Origin: a candidate division LCP-89 bacterium
GTDB taxonomy: Bacteria; Electryoneota; B3-LCP
Assembly: GCA_025774735.1 (NCBI GenBank)
Contig: JALGZU010000200.1
Span: forward strand, 1-5,696
Direction: 5' to 3'
Length of the DNA stretch: 5,696 nt
Shown here: piece after piece, positions 1 to 4,934 of the stretch
How the letters are laid out: each line of letters starts with the position of its first letter
How positions within the stretch are numbered: position 1 is the stretch's first letter
Translations under genes and position numbers: made by a program
Notes under the pieces: model-generated
What the model was told of the DNA's origin: nothing
The model's input: the letters and a program-made list of their open reading frames with translations, nothing else
Databases searched by the model: none

Positions 1-1
1 T

Positions 2-466
2 TACGGCACTCTGGACGAACTGAACAGCTGGATCGGGCACGTGAGGGCGTTGAACGGGGACACCGAAGTCGAAGCGGCGCTGGCAGAACTGCAGTCGGTC
101 ATCCACGCGCTCTGCAGTGACGTAGCTGCTCCGGTGGGGAAGACGCCCGACGATGTCAACGTCCCCCGGATTGATGAAGCGAAAACCGGCTGGCTGGAAA
201 GTGAGATCGACCGGATGAGCGCGGATCTACCCGAACTGACCCACTTCATTCTGCCGGGAGGATCGCCGCCGGGATCGGCGCTCCATATTGCCCGCACGGT
301 CTGCCGCCGGGCCGAACGCCGCCTGGCCGAACTGAACGACTCCGAGGGCGGCTTGAATCCCGACGCCTACCGCTTCGTCAACCGGCTCTCTGATTACCTC
401 TTCACCCTGGCCCGCTGGGCGAATAAGAGGGCGGGAAAGGAAGAGGAAACGTGGGGGGGATCGTGA
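2..466 (+). CDS. pduO: ATP:cob(I)alamin adenosyltransferase, PduO/MMAB type (5' end outside window)
   Basis: This enzyme moves the adenosyl group of ATP onto cob(I)alamin to make adenosylcobalamin (coenzyme B12), in the cytoplasm. The visible 154 residues begin at the family motif YGTLDELNSWIG. They then show FILPGG (about residues 82-87 of the visible part), the nucleotide/cobalamin-site block ARTVCRRAERR (97-107) and the final helix NRLSDYLFTLAR (127-138). All are hallmarks of the trimeric five-helix PduO/MMAB family, not of CobA/CobO. The N-terminal 25-35 residues, which normally hold the TKTGDxGxT nucleotide-binding stretch, lie before the window. The frame is open from base 2, so the GTG at 41 is an internal Val codon and not the start. 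The C-terminus ends at TGA 464-466, nine bases before a terminator, so this is the last gene of its transcript. The symbol is by family; no propanediol-utilisation or methylmalonyl-CoA mutase gene is visible to show which enzyme it serves. Confidence 0.93.
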   Translation, partial: YGTLDELNSWIGHVRALNGDTEVEAALAELQSVIHALCSDVAAPVGKTPDDVNVPRIDEAKTGWLESEIDRMSADLPELTHFILPGGSPPGSALHIARTVCRRAERRLAELNDSEGGLNPDAYRFVNRLSDYLFTLARWANKRAGKEEETWGGS

Positions 467-474
467 GAATGTGT

Positions 475-507
475 AGGGGCAGGCCCCTGTGCCTGCCCCT
501 TTTTTTG
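475..507 (+). terminator. Rho-independent terminator after the adenosyltransferase gene
   Basis: A perfect 10-bp GC-rich stem (AGGGGCAGGC at 475-484 with GCCTGCCCCT at 491-500) encloses a 6-base loop. A run of eight T (500-507) follows directly. It starts 8 bases after the stop codon of the plus-strand gene. The T run is on the plus side only, so it should terminate plus-strand transcription and not the converging minus-strand gene. The stem sequence resembles GC-rich palindromes dispersed in many bacterial genomes, so it may be a repeat copy serving as terminator. Confidence 0.85.
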
Positions 508-513
508 GTTATT

Positions 514-560
514 GCCCCAAAGGTGCCGCTTCGGGGCGAGGAATCCGCCGAATGGCGGAT
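514..560. repeat. Two short palindromes in the convergent intergenic region
   Basis: Two further hairpins lie between the terminator and the repeat that ends the GIY-YIG gene. GCCCC (514-518) can pair with GGGGC (533-537) across an imperfect loop. ATCCGCC (543-549) pairs perfectly with GGCGGAT (554-560) around the loop GAAT. Neither is followed by a T run, so they are poor terminators. They look like remnants or members of dispersed REP-like palindromes. Repetition elsewhere in the genome cannot be seen from this window. Confidence 0.45.
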
Positions 561-575
561 GAGGCAATCACAAAC

Positions 576-603
576 TGTCATCCCTGCGGACGCAGGGATC
601 CAG
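576..603 (+). repeat. Left palindromic repeat bracketing the GIY-YIG gene
   Basis: This 28-base element carries a 9-bp perfect stem (ATCCCTGCG at 580-588, CGCAGGGAT at 591-599) flanked by TGTC and CCAG. A second copy lies in inverted orientation at 926-953 and matches at 26 of 28 positions. Both mismatches fall on one stem base pair (582:597, C-G here and T-A in the other copy), so pairing is kept. It resembles the widespread bacterial GTCATTCC..GGAATCC intergenic repeat type; that likeness is from memory. The last seven codons and the stop codon of the minus-strand GIY-YIG gene are formed by this repeat. Confidence 0.8.
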
Positions 604-892
604 CGGAGTTGATTTCATCGAAAAGGTCATTCCATTCGGGATTTATCTGATCGATCAGTTTCAGTTTCCAGAGACGTTTCCACCGCTTTAATTGTTTTTC
701 TCGGCTGATCGCACTCTCCGGATTATTGAAAATTTCATAATAGACCAACTGATGTGTTTTATACTTCTTGCTAAATCCTGTGATCTGGTCGTTCTTATGC
801 TCGAGTGTGCGGCGAATCAAGTCATTTGTTACACCGATGTATAAGGTGCCGTTTCGCTTGCTAGCAAGGATATAAACGAAATACGGTTTCAT
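578..892 (-). CDS. Small single-domain GIY-YIG nuclease family protein (YhbQ/UPF0213-like)
   Basis: This 104-residue protein is essentially one GIY-YIG nuclease fold. VYI (6-8) stands for the GIY half and YIG is at 18-20. The catalytic arginine is expected in DLIRR (R27 or R28), followed by EH (31-32). The presumed metal-binding glutamate is E65 in AISREKQLKRW, and a family-typical tail NPEWNDLFDE is at 84-93. All expected catalytic residues are present, so it is probably an active DNA nuclease. Its cellular role is unknown, as for most stand-alone members. Homing-endonuclease DNA-binding modules are absent. The last residues (GSLRPQG) and the stop TGA come from the flanking palindromic repeat, so they look added after insertion. 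ATG at 890-892 fits the family N-terminus, although no Shine-Dalgarno site is visible. The gene is AT-rich (17 G/C of 60 in 721-780) against GC-rich neighbours, which suggests transfer. Confidence 0.9.
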   Translation of the reverse strand: MKPYFVYILASKRNGTLYIGVTNDLIRRTLEHKNDQITGFSKKYKTHQLVYYEIFNNPESAISREKQLKRWKRLWKLKLIDQINPEWNDLFDEINSAGSLRPQG

Positions 893-925
893 GATATTAG
901 CCGCTGACTGCCTAACCTTACTTCT

Positions 926-953
926 CTGGATTCCTGCGTCCGCAGGAATGACA
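926..953 (-). repeat. Right palindromic repeat, inverted copy
   Basis: This is the inverted counterpart of the repeat at 576-603. Its 9-bp perfect stem is ATTCCTGCG at 930-938 with CGCAGGAAT at 941-949. Similarity between the copies stops sharply at the CCAG and TGTCA ends. It lies 34-61 bases upstream of the GIY-YIG start codon and 4 bases beyond the stop codon of the VCBS gene, so its hairpin could also shape the 3' end of that transcript. No T run follows in either direction, so efficient intrinsic termination is not supported. Confidence 0.8.
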
Positions 954-957
954 CTTC

Positions 958-2991
958 CTACTTTACTGTTATCACCCGCTGCGAGAAGGTATTTTGCGGA
1001 GTTTCCAACCGGATGATGTAAAGACCGGAGGAGACCTGCGAGGCGTTCCAGATGACATTGTGAGTGCCGGGCATTTGTAAACCGGAGGTGAGGGTGGTAA
1101 CTTTAGCTCCGAGGATATTGTACACAGCCAGTGTAGCCTCCTGCGGGGCGGGCAGCGAGAAACTGATCCAGGTGACCGGATTGGCGGGATTGGGGCCGAG
1201 GCTGAAGTCTAACTTAGGATAGGGGATGTCGGGTCTCTTTGGCCCGACCTCGTTCTGGCCCGTAACGTTGCGGAAGAAAAGGCAGCCGCCGTTGGTGTTT
1301 CCCCCGAAGAAATCGCCGTCCCCATCTGCATCAATATCCACGATGTCGAATCCCCAAACATAGGTCGTCGTCGGATAATATAAACCTTCGATTGTCGTTT
1401 GTGGTTCAAGCACCATGATAGCGCTATCGGGTGTGCCGACATTTCGGTAGAACGATGCAGTCGTATCGCAATTAAAAAGAAGATCTAAATCCCCATCATC
1501 ATCAAAATCCCAGAAACGGCTGCAGCGCTGGGTTTGGACCGGATCGATCCCCTGCCAGTTATTGCTCCGCCAGGTAAAGTTTGGTAGATAAATAGTCCCG
1601 GTGTTTTCGTAATAGTAAAAACTTCCCCCCTGATCACAGATGAAAAGATCGAGATCTTCGTCGGCATCAATATCGGCTAAGGTCGGATAGATAATTACGA
1701 TGAAGGTTCCGGGGACGAAATTGTTGGAATAAAGGTAGAAATCCGCCACTTGGGGTGTCCCCCGGTTGATGAACAGGTGCAGTCCAGGAGAGGGTCCACC
1801 CAAGACTCCCTCCCCGGAGAACAGGTCGTAGTCCCCATCGGCATCGATATCGCAGAAGTAGGGCGAAAGGCCGTCAACTTCGATGTTCTGGTAATATGAG
1901 GTTTCCCGGCTCAAGCTTGGTGACTGGTTCGTGCCGACGTTGCGGTAGAACTGCAGCTCATCACCGCATGCTGAAAACATATCTTCATCGCCGTCCGCGT
2001 CAATGTCGATCCAATCTACCTTCATCAGGTGTCCTTCATCAATGCTGAGGTAATTCGTCGTCACAAATTGAAAATCGGCCTGCTGTGCTGACCCGACGTT
2101 TTCATAGAAGAACACATCCCCCGGCGTCTGCGCTGACCAGATCGGTTCTCTTCCCACGAACAGATCGTAATCGCCGTCACTGTCGATATCAACGAACTCA
2201 GGCGAAGAGTAGTCACCAACGTCGATGCTGTCATAGTAATTCGTCACGAAAACGAACTCGCAAGTGTCTGGAGTACCGACGTTTTCGTAAAACCAGATCT
2301 TGCCGTTATCATTTCCCACAAATAGATCATAATCGCCGTCAGCATCGATGTCAACAAATTCGGGCAGAGCTTTGTCACCGACGTTAATGCCCGAGAAACT
2401 GCCAGTGACTAAGCTGTAGTTAAATATCTGTGACGTCCCGATGTTTTCGAAAAAGGACACCTGTCCCCAACTACCTCCGAATAGATCATAATCGCCATCA
2501 GCATCGATGTCCACCAGTTCGGGACCCCGGCACCAAGGTGGCCCAGGAACGAGTGAACTATCCTCTAGAACAAAATTTGGGTATTGAGGTGCACCTATAT
2601 TTCTATAGAATCGCACATGGGGCCAACTGGTACTTAGTAAAAGATCCTGATCCCCATCATCGTCCAAATCCTTAAAACATGGATTGCAATAGGCATCGAT
2701 TACAATTGAATCAAAATGAGTTGTCATAAAGTTAAACCAGGGGGTAATAGAATCCCCATTATTTTTAAAGAAACGTATTCCACCGAAATAGTCACCAATA
2801 AAAAAATCAGGATCACCATCTGCATCGATATCACTAAAAGCCGGATTAGACCAGCCTACCCCCCCTCCCCATGGTTCAAAAGGTTGCCAGCCATCAATTT
2901 CCACAGGAATTGTATCGTATTCCTGTTGGAATTCGAACTCCTGGGCAAGGGCTATTGAGGAAATTGCTATTAGAATTACCGCGTACTTCAT
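958..2991 (-). CDS. Secreted VCBS/FG-GAP repeat protein with type IX secretion C-terminal sorting domain
   Basis: This 677-residue exported protein has unknown substrate. Residues 1-16 form a signal peptide (charged start, hydrophobic VILIAISSIALA, likely cleavage after ALA), which sends it through Sec. From about 50 to 578 there are ten repeats of the pattern PxFxDIDADGDYDLFxG...FYENVGT. Their acidic loops start at residues 54, 108, 161, 214, 268, 329, 381, 440, 495 and 552. The DxDxDGDxD loop is a calcium-binding motif of VCBS/FG-GAP beta-propeller blades. Loop 8 has Glu in place of Gly at 445. Residues 596-677 (GPNPANP, LAVYNILGAKV, SSGLYIIRLE, ending VITVK) match the type A Por sorting domain, which directs crossing of the outer membrane and is usually removed. 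Surface attachment or adhesion is an inference. No enzyme domain is seen. The ATG at 2989-2991 is fixed by the signal peptide; no Shine-Dalgarno site precedes it. It is transcribed divergently from miaB. Confidence 0.93.
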   Translation of the reverse strand: MKYAVILIAISSIALAQEFEFQQEYDTIPVEIDGWQPFEPWGGGVGWSNPAFSDIDADGDPDFFIGDYFGGIRFFKNNGDSITPWFNFMTTHFDSIVIDAYCNPCFKDLDDDGDQDLLLSTSWPHVRFYRNIGAPQYPNFVLEDSSLVPGPPWCRGPELVDIDADGDYDLFGGSWGQVSFFENIGTSQIFNYSLVTGSFSGINVGDKALPEFVDIDADGDYDLFVGNDNGKIWFYENVGTPDTCEFVFVTNYYDSIDVGDYSSPEFVDIDSDGDYDLFVGREPIWSAQTPGDVFFYENVGSAQQADFQFVTTNYLSIDEGHLMKVDWIDIDADGDEDMFSACGDELQFYRNVGTNQSPSLSRETSYYQNIEVDGLSPYFCDIDADGDYDLFSGEGVLGGPSPGLHLFINRGTPQVADFYLYSNNFVPGTFIVIIYPTLADIDADEDLDLFICDQGGSFYYYENTGTIYLPNFTWRSNNWQGIDPVQTQRCSRFWDFDDDGDLDLLFNCDTTASFYRNVGTPDSAIMVLEPQTTIEGLYYPTTTYVWGFDIVDIDADGDGDFFGGNTNGGCLFFRNVTGQNEVGPKRPDIPYPKLDFSLGPNPANPVTWISFSLPAPQEATLAVYNILGAKVTTLTSGLQMPGTHNVIWNASQVSSGLYIIRLETPQNTFSQRVITVK
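1258..2844 (-). repeat. Ten in-frame VCBS/FG-GAP repeats within the secreted protein gene
   Basis: The coding DNA repeats with a period of 52-61 codons, one Asp-rich calcium loop per unit. At the DNA level the units have mostly diverged, but loops 3 and 4 remain nearly identical. Bases 2480-2511 and 2321-2352 differ at one of 32 positions, synonymous sites included, while the loop 5 equivalent (2159-2190) differs from loop 4 at six of 32. This points to recent duplication or gene conversion in the middle of the array. Ten units exceed one standard seven-bladed propeller, so the fold may be two propellers or a larger closed ring. Confidence 0.85.
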
Positions 2992-3020
2992 GGCGCATCA
3001 CAATGCGTGGTTCTATCCCT

Positions 3021-3049
3021 AAGATACATAATCAATCATCAAAATGCAA
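3021..3049 (-). promoter_or_regulatory. Possible sigma-70 promoter for the VCBS gene
   Basis: Reading the minus strand, TTGCAT (3044-3049) and TATCTT (3021-3026) are separated by exactly 17 bp. The -10 box lies about 30 bases upstream of the VCBS gene start codon. The matches to consensus are weak (three and four of six), so position and spacing carry most of the support. Confidence 0.35.
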
Positions 3050-3095
3050 CCCTTTTTTACGGCGCGGGTAAAATTTTTGAGGATAAACCGTGCGC

Positions 3096-3116
3096 AAGCC
3101 TTTGAATCACAGGCTT
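3096..3116. promoter_or_regulatory. Dyad next to the miaB promoter, possible operator
   Basis: AAGCCT (3096-3101) and AGGCTT (3111-3116) form a perfect 6-bp inverted repeat with a 9-base spacer. It ends 8 bases before the -35 box of the forward promoter and lies between the two divergent genes. The placement would suit a dimeric regulator, but a 6-bp dyad can arise by chance and no regulator gene is nearby. Confidence 0.25.
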
Positions 3117-3124
3117 TAAAGTGC

Positions 3125-3153
3125 TTGACCTTTACATCGTGAAAGTGTATATT
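3125..3153 (+). promoter_or_regulatory. Sigma-70-type promoter for miaB
   Basis: TTGACC (3125-3130, five of six to consensus) and TATATT (3148-3153, five of six) are separated by 17 bp. The start of transcription would fall near 3160, giving a 5' leader of about 58 bases before the miaB start codon. No other gene lies between, so this is the likely promoter for miaB and perhaps also for the downstream lapA-lapB-like genes. It follows the general bacterial consensus and not the TTTG/TAnnTTTG pattern of Bacteroidota. Confidence 0.7.
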
Positions 3154-3217
3154 ACAAGCTTAAATGATATTATAAAGCGGCTGCGGCGGTGAGCGGATTA
3201 CTAGGGCGTAAGCAACG

Positions 3218-4531
3218 ATGAATTCGGCGGTTAAAATCTACCTGGACAGTTACGGCTGCCAGATGAACGTTTACGACGGGGAGCTGGTCGCCAGCCTCTT
3301 GCGTTCGGACGGGTACGCCCTTACAAGTGAGCCCGAAGAGGCTTCCGTCATCCTGATCAACACCTGCGCCGTGCGGGAGCACGCCGAACAGCGGGCATTA
3401 GGGCGGCTGCGTTCGCTGGGGTCGCTGAAGAAGACGCGGCCGGAGCTGGTCCTGGGCGTGCTGGGCTGCATGGCCGAAGAAATGCGCGAGTCCGTGCGGG
3501 AGAAGGTCGCCGAAGTGGACTTGGTGGCCGGGCCGGACAGCTACCGGCAGCTCCCGGTATTGATCGGGCGGCAGTTGAACGGCTCCAACGGGCGGCTGAG
3601 CATAGCGGAGGGCGATCCCCACGAGACCTTCGGCGACGTCGAGCCGTCCCGCCGCGAAGGGGTGAACGCCTTCGTTGCCATCATGCGCGGCTGCAACAAT
3701 TTCTGCTCCTACTGCATCGTGCCCTACGTGCGGGGCCGGGAGAGGAGCCGCCATCCGGACGAAATCGCCCGGGAAGTCGTACGCGCCGTCCGGGACGGCT
3801 ACCCCGAGGTGACCCTTCTCGGGCAGAACGTCAATTCGTACCGCTGGGAGGAGACCGATTTTCCCGAACTGCTGGGCAGAATCGCCGTCGTTCCCGGTTT
3901 AAGGCGGCTGCGCTTTATGACCTCTCATCCCCGCGATTTGAGTGATGCCCTGATCGAACGGCTGGCGGAGGGCGGAACCGTCTGCCCGTCGCTGCACCTC
4001 CCAGTTCAGGCGGGATCGGACCGGATCCTGGAGAAGATGAACCGGGGCTACACGCGGCAAGAGTATTTAGATAAGGTCAAAAAGCTGCGGGAAGCGGTGC
4101 CCGGTCTATCCTTGACCACCGATCTGCTCTGCGGCTTCCCGACCGAAACCGAGGAGGATTTCCGGCAAACCCTCGACCTGATCGAAGAGGCCCGGTTCGA
4201 CGACGCCTTCACCTTCCGCTATTCGGTCCGCCCCGGCACGGCCGCGGCGAAGCTGCCGGACGATGTCCCCGAAGAGGTCAAGATCGAGCGGTTGGAGCGC
4301 ATGATCGCCCTGTGCCGGAAACTGGCCGATGTGTCCCGGCGCGAGATGATCGGGCGAGAGGTCGAAGTCCTGCTGGAAAATCCCAGCCCCAAGAGTGCCT
4401 CCGAATGGATCGGGCACACGGAATGCGGCCGGGTAGCACTGGTGCCGGGACAGTTTCAGAAAGCCGACTTCGTGAAGATCAGGGTCGAAGATCTGCGCGG
4501 CTTTTCGCTATGGGGGAGACCGGTAGGTTAA
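3218..4531 (+). CDS. miaB: tRNA-2-methylthio-N6-dimethylallyladenosine synthase (MiaB)
   Basis: MiaB adds a methylthio group to C2 of i6A37 in tRNAs that read UNN codons, using two 4Fe-4S clusters and S-adenosylmethionine. The 437 residues are the usual length and contain all three domains. The N-terminal methylthiotransferase domain has auxiliary-cluster cysteines C14 (YGCQMN), C50 (INTCAVRE) and C84 (LGCMAE). The radical SAM core has C159, C163 and C166 in RGCNNFCSYC, followed by IVPYVRGRERSR, which is diagnostic of MiaB over RimO or MtaB. LPVQAGSDRILEKMNRGYTR is at 261-280 and a C-terminal TRAM domain at about 375-432. The start is fixed by an in-frame TAA at 3209-3211, nine bases before the ATG. 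The Shine-Dalgarno site is weak. A strong promoter at 3125-3153 precedes it, and a lapA-like gene follows after 55 bases in the same direction. A miaA partner is not visible. Confidence 0.98.
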   Translation: MNSAVKIYLDSYGCQMNVYDGELVASLLRSDGYALTSEPEEASVILINTCAVREHAEQRALGRLRSLGSLKKTRPELVLGVLGCMAEEMRESVREKVAEVDLVAGPDSYRQLPVLIGRQLNGSNGRLSIAEGDPHETFGDVEPSRREGVNAFVAIMRGCNNFCSYCIVPYVRGRERSRHPDEIAREVVRAVRDGYPEVTLLGQNVNSYRWEETDFPELLGRIAVVPGLRRLRFMTSHPRDLSDALIERLAEGGTVCPSLHLPVQAGSDRILEKMNRGYTRQEYLDKVKKLREAVPGLSLTTDLLCGFPTETEEDFRQTLDLIEEARFDDAFTFRYSVRPGTAAAKLPDDVPEEVKIERLERMIALCRKLADVSRREMIGREVEVLLENPSPKSASEWIGHTECGRVALVPGQFQKADFVKIRVEDLRGFSLWGRPVG

Positions 4532-4586
4532 TGTGGTTAGTTAGAATCGTATCATAAACAGGCATTTCAACGACCCTGGAGGTTTT

Positions 4587-4931
4587 ATGTGGATCGTCCG
4601 CTGGGTTTTAATCACGCTGGTTATCCTGGCCCTGGTCGGCTTTTTAGGCCTGAATCAGGATGAACTGGTCGACGTGGATTTCCTCTTCTGGGAATCTCCG
4701 GCGATTCCGCTGGCGTACGCCCTCTTCTTCGCCTTCGCAAGCGGCATGCTCATTCATTTGCTGATCTCAATTTTCCGGCATTTCCAGCTGCGCGCCGAGA
4801 TCAACCGCCACAAGAAGCAGGTGCGCCGGCTGCAGGACGAACTGGAACGGCTGCGCAACCTGGCCATCGACGATGAACTGCTCCCGCCGGATACGGTCGA
4901 TGAGCAGTTTCCCACCCAACCCGAGGATTAG
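4587..4931 (+). CDS. lapA: LapA-domain (DUF1049) inner membrane protein
   Basis: This 114-residue protein has two membrane helices (about 4-22 and 38-63) with the short conserved segment LNQDELVDVDFLFWESPAIPL between them. A basic, heptad-like coiled-coil segment follows (about 66-92) with an acidic tail. That is the layout of the LapA/YciS family (102 residues in E. coli). The NxxxVxVxFLF-like loop and the second helix opening with PL.YAL are family features. In E. coli, LapA associates with LapB in lipopolysaccharide assembly; the same role here is inferred from family and neighbour. A good Shine-Dalgarno site, GGAGG (4578-4582), lies 4 bases before the ATG. The next gene starts 3 bases after the stop, so the two are almost certainly co-translated. 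The sequence alone could fit another two-helix DUF1049 protein; the lapB-like neighbour decides the name. Confidence 0.85.
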   Translation: MWIVRWVLITLVILALVGFLGLNQDELVDVDFLFWESPAIPLAYALFFAFASGMLIHLLISIFRHFQLRAEINRHKKQVRRLQDELERLRNLAIDDELLPPDTVDEQFPTQPED

Positions 4932-4934
4932 GTC

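Noticed and set aside
1..297. Minus-strand open frame over the adenosyltransferase gene
   Set aside because: The plus strand carries conserved PduO-family motifs throughout this stretch. The minus frame gives low-complexity Ser/Arg-rich sequence with no recognisable family.
578..892. Group I intron homing endonuclease
   Set aside because: The protein is a bare GIY-YIG domain without DNA-binding extensions, and no interrupted host gene or intron structure is visible around it.
576..953. Classical insertion sequence
   Set aside because: Inverted repeats are present, but there is no transposase and no target-site duplication can be recognised, so only a repeat-bracketed gene is claimed.
2085..2675. 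Two plus-strand open frames opposite the VCBS repeats
   Set aside because: Their Arg/His/Cys-rich translations repeat only because they are antisense to the periodic calcium-loop codons.
1258..2844. CRISPR-like periodic repeats
   Set aside because: The period is about 160 bases, the repeats are degenerate and in frame, and they encode conserved protein loops. There are no short identical repeats with unique spacers.
3398..3754. 118-codon minus-strand open frame inside miaB
   Set aside because: It is antisense to the iron-sulfur cysteine motifs of miaB and its translation is rich in His/Pro/Ala without domain features.
4312..4557. Plus-strand open frame overlapping the end of miaB
   Set aside because: It is out of frame with the intact TRAM domain of MiaB, has no ribosome site of note, and gives an Arg/Gly-rich product typical of frame shadows.
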